This document shows positions 1 through 7,284 of a DNA stretch of 64,000 nucleotides, one piece after another. A program made the position numbers and the translations under genes. The DNA is taken from contig NZ_OY829290.1 in NCBI RefSeq assembly GCF_963691685.1, forward strand, positions 682,001 through 746,000, in the 5' to 3' direction. The DNA is from Thalassovita sp. (GTDB lineage: Bacteria > Pseudomonadota > Alphaproteobacteria > Rhodobacterales > Rhodobacteraceae). Below the pieces are notes generated by a model that was not told the origin of the DNA, did no database searches, and saw nothing but the letters and a program-made list of their open reading frames with translations. Within the stretch, counting starts at the first letter, position 1. The number at the start of each line of letters is the position of its first letter.

Positions 1-482
1 AGGGCCTTGCCGATGCCGGAGGCATGCATGGGCGACAGGGTGCCGGGCGGGAAAAAGGCGCGGATCGATTCATGGGTTTCGACCTGACTGAGGAACATCA
101 CCTCACCATTGCGCTCAATCCCCAGATTTGACGTCTCACCGGTTTCCTCCATCAAGGCGCGCATCAGCGGGCGGGCCCTCTCCACCACGGAAGAACGGCG
201 CAGAAAGGCGGAGCCCAGACGAAAGGCCGCAGCGCCGATATGCCAGGTCTGGCGGACAGGGTCGGTTTCCACCACCTGGCGGGCCTCCAGCGTGGCCAGC
301 ACCCGGTGCATCGTGGCGGGCGACTGATCCAGCGTGGTGGCGATTTCAGACAGGGTCAGGCCGCTGTGCGCTGCAATGACATCCAGCACATCAAAGGCCC
401 GGTCCAACGCCTGAATGGTGCTGGCCTTGGGGTCAGCGCTGAAGGCTTTGGGCCGGCCTTTGCGGCGGATTTCGTCACTCAT
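1..482 (-). CDS. bhcR: IclR-family regulator of the beta-hydroxyaspartate cycle (BhcR), 3' end missing
   Basis: The visible part, about 160 residues, has an N-terminal winged helix-turn-helix (residues about 15-75) followed by the start of the IclR effector domain, with the segment ETGETSNLGI. It runs off the left edge of the window, so the effector pocket is not seen. ATG at 482 is preferred over the in-frame ATG at 488 because an AAGAGG ribosome site sits six bases before it. It is divergent from bhcA across a 196-bp AT-rich gap, the arrangement known for BhcR, the glyoxylate-sensing regulator of the cycle. Family is clear; the BhcR assignment rests on the neighbours. Confidence 0.85.
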   Translation of the reverse strand, partial: MSDEIRRKGRPKAFSADPKASTIQALDRAFDVLDVIAAHSGLTLSEIATTLDQSPATMHRVLATLEARQVVETDPVRQTWHIGAAAFRLGSAFLRRSSVVERARPLMRALMEETGETSNLGIERNGEVMFLSQVETHESIRAFFPPGTLSPMHASGIGKA

Positions 483-678
483 TTTCATCCTCTTTATGGT
501 TTTGTAGAGGTGTTTTTCCATTTTGTTGAAAATAGCTTTTGCTCAATGAAAAAATCAATAGCATTGTTTTTAAACAATTATTTTAAGAATTTTCAATTTA
601 TGAAAACGTTTTTCAAAAAAATTTCATCCGTCATTTGACCGGGATAGGCTGGATCTAATCGCCACAGGAGGGCAGATC
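483..678. promoter_or_regulatory. bhcR/bhcA divergent promoter region with TGAAAA/TTTTCA palindromes
   Basis: An AT-rich intergenic stretch, unlike the GC-rich surroundings. It has a perfect inverted repeat TTTTCA-N5-TGAAAA at 590-606, a further TTTTTCA at 609-615 that pairs with the same TGAAAA across CG, another TGAAAA at 547-552, and TTTTC/GAAAA arms at 514-532. Repeated half-sites of this kind suit an IclR dimer or tetramer, so I infer BhcR operators. The bhcA ribosome site AGGAGG lies at 666-671. Promoter hexamers were not assigned with confidence. Confidence 0.6.
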
Positions 679-1869
679 ATGAGCTTTCAAAACCCCGTAT
701 TCATCCCCGGCCCCACCAATATGCCTGAGGTGCTGCGCAAGGCGGTGGATATGCCGACGCTGGACCACCGGTCACCACTGTTTGGTCAGATCCTGCATCC
801 CGCAATTGCCGGTGTGAAACAGGTGCTGAAATCAAAATCGGCAGAGGTTTTCATTTTCCCGGCCTCCGGCACCGGTGGGTGGGAAACCGCCCTGACCAAC
901 ACGCTGAGCGCGGGTGACAAGATCCTTGCGGCCCGCAACGGGATGTTCAGTCATCGTTGGATCGACATGTGCCAGCGCCACGATCTGGATGTCACCATTG
1001 TTGAAACCCCGTGGGGCGAAGGCCTGCCGGCGGATCGCTATGAAGAGATCCTGACCTCAGATACGAACCACGAAATCAAAGCTGTTCTGGCCACCCACAA
1101 TGAAACCGCCACTGGCGTGAAATCCGACATCGCGGCGGTGCGCCGTGCGCTGGATGCGGCGGGTCACCCGGCGCTGTTGTTTGTGGATGGCGTCAGCTCC
1201 ATCGCGTCGATGGATTTCCGTATGGAAGAATGGGGCGTGGATGTTGCGGTGACCGGATCGCAGAAGGGTTTCATGCTGCCTGCCGGTCTGGCCATTGTTG
1301 GCTTCTCCCCCAAGGCGATGGTAGCGATTGAAACCGCCAAGCTGCCGCGCACCTTCTTTGACGTGCGCGACATGGCGGCGGGCTATGCCAACAATGCCTA
1401 CCCCTACACGCCAGCCGTTGGCCTGCTGAACGGGCTGAAACTCAGCTGTGATATGCTGCTGGGCGAGGGGCTGGAAAACGTCTTTGCCCGTCATAACCGC
1501 ATTGCTTCGGGCGTTCGCGCCGCGGTTGGTGCCTGGGGGCTGGACCTTTGTGCAGCGTCGCCAGATGTCTATTCGGACAGTGTCAGCGCGATCCGCACAC
1601 CCGATGGGTTCAACGCCACCGAGATCGTGACCCTTGCGGCCGAAAAATACGGCGTCGCCTTTGGGGTTGGTCTGGGGGAGGTCGCGGGCAAGGTGTTCCG
1701 CATTGGTCACCTCGGCAGCCTGACCGATGTCATGGCGCTCTCCGGCATCGCCACAGCGGAAATGTGCATGGTCGATCTGGGGCTGGATATCACGCTCGGC
1801 TCAGGTGTTGCTGCCGCACAGGATTACTACCGCAATCAGGATGCCGCGCCGGCCAAGGCGGCGGCGTGA
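679..1869 (+). CDS. bhcA: Aspartate-glyoxylate aminotransferase of the beta-hydroxyaspartate cycle
   Basis: A class V (serine-pyruvate/alanine-glyoxylate type) PLP aminotransferase of 396 residues, a normal length. The glycine-rich cofactor loop SGTGGWE is at residues 63-69, the PLP-phosphate and pyridine contacts lie around VDGVSS (169-174), and the Schiff-base lysine is K196 in TGSQKG. In the cycle it transfers the amino group of aspartate to glyoxylate, giving glycine and oxaloacetate. It is the first gene of a four-gene cluster and overlaps the region of bhcB's possible upstream start. Its position with bhcB, C and D makes this specific role more likely than a generic alanine-glyoxylate aminotransferase. 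Confidence 0.92.
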   Translation: MSFQNPVFIPGPTNMPEVLRKAVDMPTLDHRSPLFGQILHPAIAGVKQVLKSKSAEVFIFPASGTGGWETALTNTLSAGDKILAARNGMFSHRWIDMCQRHDLDVTIVETPWGEGLPADRYEEILTSDTNHEIKAVLATHNETATGVKSDIAAVRRALDAAGHPALLFVDGVSSIASMDFRMEEWGVDVAVTGSQKGFMLPAGLAIVGFSPKAMVAIETAKLPRTFFDVRDMAAGYANNAYPYTPAVGLLNGLKLSCDMLLGEGLENVFARHNRIASGVRAAVGAWGLDLCAASPDVYSDSVSAIRTPDGFNATEIVTLAAEKYGVAFGVGLGEVAGKVFRIGHLGSLTDVMALSGIATAEMCMVDLGLDITLGSGVAAAQDYYRNQDAAPAKAAA

Positions 1870-1883
1870 TGAAGGATAACGCG

Positions 1884-2837
1884 ATGTATATCCCGACTTA
1901 CGAAGACATGCTGGCCGCACACGCGCGGATCCAGCCCTACATCCGGCGCACGCCGGTGCGGACTTCGGATTTCCTCAACGAGTTGAGCGGCGCGCAGCTG
2001 TTCTTCAAATGCGAAAACTTTCAGGAACCGGGCGCCTTCAAGGTGCGCGGGGCCTCCAATGCGGTCTTTGGGCTGGATGAGGCGCAGGCGGCCAAAGGTG
2101 TGGCAACGCACAGCTCTGGCAACCATGCCTCCTGCCTCAGCTATGCGGCGATGAAACGGGGTATTCCCTGTAACGTGGTCATGCCGCGCACCGCCCCGCA
2201 GGCCAAGAAAGACACCGTGCGCCGCTATGGTGGCATCATCACCGAATGTGAACCCTCGACCTCCTCCCGTGAAGCGACGTTCGCTGAGGTGCAGGCAGAA
2301 ACCGGTGGCGATTTTGTGCATCCCTACAATGACCCGCGGGTGATTGCCGGGCAGGGCACCTGTTCGCGCGAGTTTGTGGAGCAGGTTGATGGTCTGGACG
2401 CGGTTGTCGCCCCGATTGGCGGCGGCGGCATGATTTCCGGCACCTGTCTGACGCTGGCAACGCTGGCGCCGGAAACGCAAGTGATCGCGGCCGAGCCTGA
2501 GCAAGCAGATGACGCCTACCGCAGTTTCAAGGCAGGTCACATCATCGCGGATGACGCGCCGAAAACCATCGCCGATGGGTTGCTGGTGCCGCTGAAGGAT
2601 CTGACCTGGCACTTCGTTACAAACCACGTCAGCGAGATCTACACCGCCTCCGAAGCGGAGATCATCGATGCGATGAAACTGATCTGGAAACACCTGCGGA
2701 TCGTGATGGAGCCGTCCTCGGCGGTGCCGCTGGCCTGCATTCTGAAAAACAAAGAGGCCTTCGCCGGCAAGCGCGTTGGTCTGATCGTCACTGGCGGCAA
2801 TGTCGATCTTGACAAACTGCCCTGGCTGAACGGCTAA
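1884..2837 (+). CDS. bhcB: erythro-beta-hydroxyaspartate dehydratase (threonine dehydratase-like)
   Basis: A fold-type II PLP enzyme of 317 residues. The PLP lysine is K53 in EPGAFKVRG, the cofactor-binding SSGNHA follows at 78-83, and the glycine loop IGGGG binds the phosphate. It should eliminate water and ammonia from beta-hydroxyaspartate to give iminosuccinate. ATG 1884 has GAAGGA seven bases upstream; an in-frame ATG at 1869 overlapping the bhcA stop as ATGA would add five residues and cannot be ruled out. The sequence alone could pass as a serine/threonine dehydratase. The cluster, not a unique residue, fixes the role. Confidence 0.9.
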   Translation: MYIPTYEDMLAAHARIQPYIRRTPVRTSDFLNELSGAQLFFKCENFQEPGAFKVRGASNAVFGLDEAQAAKGVATHSSGNHASCLSYAAMKRGIPCNVVMPRTAPQAKKDTVRRYGGIITECEPSTSSREATFAEVQAETGGDFVHPYNDPRVIAGQGTCSREFVEQVDGLDAVVAPIGGGGMISGTCLTLATLAPETQVIAAEPEQADDAYRSFKAGHIIADDAPKTIADGLLVPLKDLTWHFVTNHVSEIYTASEAEIIDAMKLIWKHLRIVMEPSSAVPLACILKNKEAFAGKRVGLIVTGGNVDLDKLPWLNG

Positions 2838-2857
2838 AGTATAAGGGGAAAAGGAAA

Positions 2858-4021
2858 ATGAACGTGCAAACTGATCTGTCGAAAATGATCGTGGGCTATG
2901 ATGTTCCGGCGCTGCCGGGCATGGATGAGGCCGATATTCAGACCCCGGCGCTGGTGCTGGATCTGGACGCGCTGGAGCGCAACATCAAGAAGATGGGCGA
3001 CTATGCGGCGGCGCATGGGATGCGTCACCGGGTGCATGGTAAAATGCACAAGTCGGTGGATGTGGCCAAGCTGCAGGAACGTCTGGGCGGCGCGGTTGGC
3101 GTCTGCTGTCAGAAGGTTTCCGAGGCGGAGGTGTTCGTCCGCGGCGGCATCAAGGATGTGCTGGTGTCCAACCAGGTGCGGGACCCGATGAAAATCGATC
3201 GGCTGGCGCAGTTGCCGACGCTGGGCAGCCGGATCATCGTCTGTGTTGACGATCTGGCCAACGTTGCCGAACTGTCGGCGGCGGCGCAGAAGCACGGCAC
3301 CCAGTTGGAAGTCTTTGTTGAGATTGACTGTGGCGCGGGCCGCTGTGGCGTGACCACCACTGAGGCTGTGGTGGAAATCGCGCAGGCTGTGGACGCGGCC
3401 GAAGGGCTGAAGTTCACCGGCATTCAGGCCTACCAAGGCGCGATGCAGCACATGGACAGCTATGAGGATCGCAAAGCCAAGCTGGACGTGGCCATCGCGC
3501 AGGTTCAGGACGCGGTTGCGGGTTTGAAAGCCGCAGGTATCGACTGCGAACTGGTTTCGGGCGGTGGCACCGGGTCCTATTACTTCGAAAGCAACTCGGG
3601 CGTTTACAACGAGCTTCAGTGTGGCTCTTACGCTTTCATGGATGCGGATTATGGTCGGATCCTCGACAAGGACGGCAAGCGCATCGATCAGGGTGAATGG
3701 GAAAACGCATTTTTCATTCTGACCCAGGTGATGAGCCACGCGAAGGCGGATAAGGCGATCGTGGACGCAGGTCTGAAGGCCCAGTCGGTCGACAGCGGCC
3801 TGCCGGTGATCTTTGGCCGTGATGACGTGGAATACGTGAAATGCTCGGACGAACACGGAGTTGTCGCCGATCCTGATGGCAAGCTGGCCGTGGGTGAGAA
3901 ACTGCGCCTTGTGCCCGGCCACTGTGATCCGACCGCCAATGTCCATGACTGGTATGTCGGTGTGCGCAACGGCAAGGTTGAAACCCTCTGGCCCGTCTCC
4001 GCACGCGGCAAGGCCTACTGA
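2858..4021 (+). CDS. bhcC: beta-hydroxyaspartate aldolase (D-threonine aldolase family)
   Basis: A 387-residue alanine-racemase-fold PLP protein of the D-threonine aldolase/DSD1 family. The N-terminal barrel carries HGKMHKS, with K62 the likely PLP lysine. The C-terminal domain has GHCDPT, where H355 and D357 match the divalent-metal ligands of the family. It condenses glycine with glyoxylate to form erythro-beta-hydroxyaspartate, the carbon-carbon bond-forming step of the cycle. It lies 20 bp after bhcB with an AAGG-type ribosome site, so it is co-transcribed. Related enzymes cleave D-threonine or D-serine derivatives; the adjacent bhc genes argue for the aldolase role. Confidence 0.92.
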   Translation: MNVQTDLSKMIVGYDVPALPGMDEADIQTPALVLDLDALERNIKKMGDYAAAHGMRHRVHGKMHKSVDVAKLQERLGGAVGVCCQKVSEAEVFVRGGIKDVLVSNQVRDPMKIDRLAQLPTLGSRIIVCVDDLANVAELSAAAQKHGTQLEVFVEIDCGAGRCGVTTTEAVVEIAQAVDAAEGLKFTGIQAYQGAMQHMDSYEDRKAKLDVAIAQVQDAVAGLKAAGIDCELVSGGGTGSYYFESNSGVYNELQCGSYAFMDADYGRILDKDGKRIDQGEWENAFFILTQVMSHAKADKAIVDAGLKAQSVDSGLPVIFGRDDVEYVKCSDEHGVVADPDGKLAVGEKLRLVPGHCDPTANVHDWYVGVRNGKVETLWPVSARGKAY

Positions 4022-4035
4022 TCCCCCCCCCCTCG

Positions 4036-4084
4036 CTGGCAGAGCTTCATGTCCCTTCCATCATAGGCTCTGCCAGTTCTTTTT
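4036..4084 (+). terminator. Intra-operon hairpin between bhcC and bhcD
   Basis: A perfect 10-bp inverted repeat (CTGGCAGAGC at 4036-4045, GCTCTGCCAG at 4067-4076) with a 21-nt loop, followed by TTCTTTTT. It looks like a leaky intrinsic terminator or mRNA-end stabiliser inside the cluster, and could lower bhcD expression relative to bhcABC. The T-run is broken by a C, so efficiency is uncertain. Confidence 0.6.
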
Positions 4085-4109
4085 GGGATCAAACTCGTAA
4101 GGAAAACAA

Positions 4110-5075
4110 ATGTATATCGTTCCTGAACGTGACATCGCGGATCTGATGACCCGTGCCGCCGCCTTTGATGCGGTTGAACAGGTCTTTGCCGCGATGGCAG
4201 CCGAAGACGCCTATAACTTCCCGGTCATCCGCGAGGCACTGGGCCATGAAGAGGCGCTTTATGGCTTCAAGGGGGGCTTTGACCGCGCCGGTTCGACCCT
4301 GGGTCTGAAGGCCGGCGGGTATTGGCCGCATAATCTGGAAAAACGTGGGCTGATCAATCACCAGTCCACCGTGTTCCTGTTCGACCCTGACACCGGCAAG
4401 GTCTCGGCGATGGTGGGCGGTAACCTGTTGACCGCACTGCGCACCGCGGCGGCATCTTCTGTTTCGATTAAGCATCTGGCACGCGAAGATGCCAAGGTCA
4501 TCGGCATGGTTGGGGCAGGCCATCAGGCGACGTTCCAACTGCGCGCCGCATTGGAGCAGCGCAGCTTTGAAAAGGTGATCGGCTGGAACCTGCACCCCGA
4601 AATGCTGCCCAATCTGGAAAAGGTTGCGGCTGAGGCCGGGCTGCCGTTTGAAGCGGTGGACCTGCCCGGTTTGAAAGAGGCTGATGTCGTGATCACCATC
4701 ACCTCCTCCTTTGATCCGATTGTCCTGTCTGAGCATATCAGCGATGGCACCCATATCGCCTGCATGGGCACCGATACCATTGGCAAACAAGAGGTTGCGG
4801 CGGATCTGCTGACCCGTGCCACCGTCTTTACCGATGAGGTTGCGCAATCCACCACCCTGGGTGAGGCACAACATGCGGTGGCGAATGGTTCGCTCACCGC
4901 GGATCAAATCACCCAGCTGGGCGCGGTTATCAACGGCACCCATGGCGGGCGGGCTTCGGACAGTGAGGTGACCCTGTTTGATGGCACCGGTGTTGGTCTG
5001 CAGGATCTGGCGGTTGCCGCCCGTGTGGTGGAGCTGGCGATCGAAAAAGGCACCGCGATCGAAGTGGATTTCTGA
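4110..5075 (+). CDS. bhcD: Iminosuccinate reductase (ornithine cyclodeaminase/mu-crystallin family)
   Basis: A 321-residue member of the ornithine cyclodeaminase/mu-crystallin family. The Rossmann nucleotide site is IGMVGAGHQA at about residues 131-140, and the substrate-side segment GLKAGGYWP lies at 65-73. It reduces iminosuccinate to aspartate with NAD(P)H, closing the cycle so that two glyoxylate yield one C4 unit without loss of carbon. It is separated from bhcC by 88 bp that hold a strong hairpin, and has its own ribosome site AAGGA. The family also contains alanine dehydrogenases and cyclodeaminases, which the context disfavours. Confidence 0.9.
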   Translation: MYIVPERDIADLMTRAAAFDAVEQVFAAMAAEDAYNFPVIREALGHEEALYGFKGGFDRAGSTLGLKAGGYWPHNLEKRGLINHQSTVFLFDPDTGKVSAMVGGNLLTALRTAAASSVSIKHLAREDAKVIGMVGAGHQATFQLRAALEQRSFEKVIGWNLHPEMLPNLEKVAAEAGLPFEAVDLPGLKEADVVITITSSFDPIVLSEHISDGTHIACMGTDTIGKQEVAADLLTRATVFTDEVAQSTTLGEAQHAVANGSLTADQITQLGAVINGTHGGRASDSEVTLFDGTGVGLQDLAVAARVVELAIEKGTAIEVDF

Positions 5076-5103
5076 TCGCATCATTGCCGAATAGAACACG
5101 GGC

Positions 5104-5136
5104 GCCCCGGTGCGTCAGAACGTGCCGGGGCTTTTC
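5104..5136. terminator. Intrinsic terminator after bhcD
   Basis: GCCCCGG at 5104-5110 pairs with CCGGGGC at 5125-5131, followed by TTTTCTGTT. It lies between the convergent bhcD and LysR genes. The T-rich side faces bhcD transcription. Confidence 0.8.
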
Positions 5137-5138
5137 TG

Positions 5139-6053
5139 TTACAGTGGCAGCTGGGCCATTTCAGATTGAATGTGATCCACCATGAAATCGATGAACAACC
5201 GCGCCTTTGGGTCCTGCCGACGGCGGTGCATATAAAGGCAGGCCAATTGAATTGGCACCGGTGGTTCGTCTGGCAGAACAACCTCAAGACGGCCGGCGGA
5301 CAGATGTTCGGCAATCTCAAACACGGGTTTCATCACAATGCCATGGCCGCCCAGGGCCCATTGGGTCAGCACCTCACCATGGTCGGTTTCAAACGGGCCG
5401 GTGACGGGCACACGTTGCACCCCGTTTGGCCCTTCCAGCGGCCATTGAAATTCAGGCGCGCCGGGGTAGCGCAGGTTCAGGCAGTCATGGGCATCGGTGC
5501 GCAACTCATCGCTGTGTTGCGGGGCGCCCATCCGGTCCAGATAACTGGGCGCGGCACAGAGGACGCGGGGGCAATCGGTGATCTTGCGAATGCGCAGATT
5601 ACTGTCCTCAGGCAGGCCTAGAAAGAACGCCGCATCCAGCCCCTCAGCCGCCAGATCCAGCTTGCGGTCTGACAGACGCAGGCGAATGTTGATCTGCGGA
5701 TATTCGGCCTTAAAAGCAGGGACAGCGGGCGCGATGAACCGTTGCCCGACCCCCAGCGGTGCCGCCACATAGAGCGTGCCACGCGGGCTGTCGGTGATGT
5801 CGGAAATATCGGCCTCGGCTTCCTCAACGGCTTCCAGGATTTTGCTGGCCCCGCTGTAGAAGGTCTTGCCCTGTTCGGTCGGGGTCAGGGTGCGGGTGGT
5901 GCGGTGAAAAAGGCGCACACCCAGATGATCCTCAAGCTGGGAAATCCGACTGGAGGCGACAGCGGCCGACACCCGGAGGTCACGCGCGGCGGCGGACATA
6001 TTGCCCAGCTCATAGACCCGAACAAACGTGCGGATATTGTCGAGATAGGCCAT
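5139..6053 (-). CDS. LysR-family transcriptional regulator (first of two tandem paralogues)
   Basis: A 304-residue LysR-type regulator with an N-terminal winged helix-turn-helix (residues about 1-60, with LFHRTTRTLTPTEQG at its end) and a periplasmic-binding-like effector domain of the CrgA/DmlR type. Its effector domain shares long blocks with the next gene (APLGVG, RLSDR, DSNL), so the two are paralogues from tandem duplication. It reads toward bhcD and ends just past the bhcD terminator. Target and inducer are unknown; it could act on the bhc or xdh genes or elsewhere. No clear ribosome site precedes the ATG. Confidence 0.88.
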   Translation of the reverse strand: MAYLDNIRTFVRVYELGNMSAAARDLRVSAAVASSRISQLEDHLGVRLFHRTTRTLTPTEQGKTFYSGASKILEAVEEAEADISDITDSPRGTLYVAAPLGVGQRFIAPAVPAFKAEYPQINIRLRLSDRKLDLAAEGLDAAFFLGLPEDSNLRIRKITDCPRVLCAAPSYLDRMGAPQHSDELRTDAHDCLNLRYPGAPEFQWPLEGPNGVQRVPVTGPFETDHGEVLTQWALGGHGIVMKPVFEIAEHLSAGRLEVVLPDEPPVPIQLACLYMHRRRQDPKARLFIDFMVDHIQSEMAQLPL

Positions 6054-6129
6054 AGGATTGTCCGGTTTTTGATGAAAGTGTCGCGCTCTTGTTCGTTTCT
6101 AGCTGAAAATCTAGGGCGCGGCCAGCCGA

Positions 6130-7086
6130 TTAGCTGTGGGGCGCAACGGCGCGCTGGCCGCGTTCGGTCATGAAATCCACAAACGCGCGGACTTTCGGGT
6201 CCTGTAGTTTCCGGTGTGGGTAGAGACAGCCGAAGATCGAGGGCGAGGGCGGCGTATCCTCCATCACCTGCACCAGCGCCCCTGAGGCAAGGTGCTGCGC
6301 GATATCGAAACGGGGTTTGTTGGCGATGCCGTGGCCTGCCAATGCCCATTCGGTCAGAACATCGCTGTCATCCGCGTCAAACTTGCCCGACACCTCAAGC
6401 TTGCGCAGGCCGGAAGCGGTTTGCAGCTGCCAGAAATATTCAGGCGAACGCGGATAGCGTAGCAGCAGGCAGTTGTGGTTCTTTAGCAGATCCTGCGGGG
6501 AGGATGGGGCACCATGTTCGGCGATATAGTCCGGTGCGGCGACCAAGACACGTTCCACCTCGGCGATCCGGCGCAGTTTGAGGTTGGAATCCTTCGGGAC
6601 CCCTACAAAAAACGCCACATCCAGACGTTCGCTCATCAGATCCACAGCCCGGTCCGACAGGCGCATCTGCACTTCGGTCTCGGGGTAGGCTTTGACAAAT
6701 TCTGGCACCAAGGGCGCGATGATCCGTCGCCCGACGCCCAGGGGCGCGGTCACCCGGATCACCCCGCGCGGCCGGTCGGAAAAGTTGGCCACCACCGCTT
6801 CGGCCGCTTCCAGCGAATCGAGGACTTTCTTGGCCTCCTCATAGAAACGCTGACCCACCTCGGTTGGGATGATCGACCGGGTGGTGCGGTTGAACAAGCG
6901 CACGCCCAGGTGCGCCTCAAGCTCCTTGATGCGTTTGGAGGCCACAGCCGGTGTCAAGCGCAGATCCCGCCCCCCCGAGGTGATCGAGCCCAATTCCACA
7001 ACACGAACAAAGACCTGGAGGCTTTCAATATAAGGCATTGGGGCTATGTCATCCTGAGTGTGGGCCGGCTCTGGGCCAATGTGCAT
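6130..7086 (-). CDS. LysR-family transcriptional regulator (second tandem paralogue), divergent from xdh
   Basis: A LysR-type regulator with helix-turn-helix (about the first 75 residues) and effector domain, closely related to the protein downstream. ATG 7086 (318 residues) has AGGA five bases before it. An in-frame ATG at 7038 would give 302 residues, nearer the usual LysR start, so the start is open; a longer reading from 7146 has no support. It is divergent from xdhABC across about 200 bp, the classical place for a regulator of the adjacent operon, so control of purine catabolism is a reasonable inference. Paralogues in tandem may compete for the same operators. Confidence 0.85.
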   Translation of the reverse strand: MHIGPEPAHTQDDIAPMPYIESLQVFVRVVELGSITSGGRDLRLTPAVASKRIKELEAHLGVRLFNRTTRSIIPTEVGQRFYEEAKKVLDSLEAAEAVVANFSDRPRGVIRVTAPLGVGRRIIAPLVPEFVKAYPETEVQMRLSDRAVDLMSERLDVAFFVGVPKDSNLKLRRIAEVERVLVAAPDYIAEHGAPSSPQDLLKNHNCLLLRYPRSPEYFWQLQTASGLRKLEVSGKFDADDSDVLTEWALAGHGIANKPRFDIAQHLASGALVQVMEDTPPSPSIFGCLYPHRKLQDPKVRAFVDFMTERGQRAVAPHS

Positions 7087-7284
7087 TGACGTCCTGCGCG
7101 GCCTTTTAGCGGATCGCTCAAGATCTGGGCAGAGTAGCATTATCAACGAAATGTAGAAAGTATTTAGCGGATAGCGTCATATTCATTGATAGTTTGGAAT
7201 GGTATTTTTACTGCAAATACCGCGCCCGTGACTGGATCAGCACTGAATGCAGACAAACGGGTGGCCACGCAGTTGGAGGACGAG
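7087..7284. promoter_or_regulatory. LysR/xdhA divergent control region
   Basis: It holds a near-perfect direct repeat, TTTAGCGGATCGC at 7105-7117 and TTTAGCGGATAGC at 7163-7175, 58 bp apart centre to centre. A perfect inverted repeat GGTATTT (7201-7207) / AAATACC (7215-7221) has a 7-nt spacer. Both fit binding sites for a LysR tetramer or an xdh leader element. The xdhA ribosome site GGAGGA is at 7275-7280. Confidence 0.5.

Noticed and set aside
2834..3946. 370-residue minus-strand open frame opposite bhcC
   Set aside because: His/Arg/Leu-rich translation without domains; antisense shadow of bhcC.
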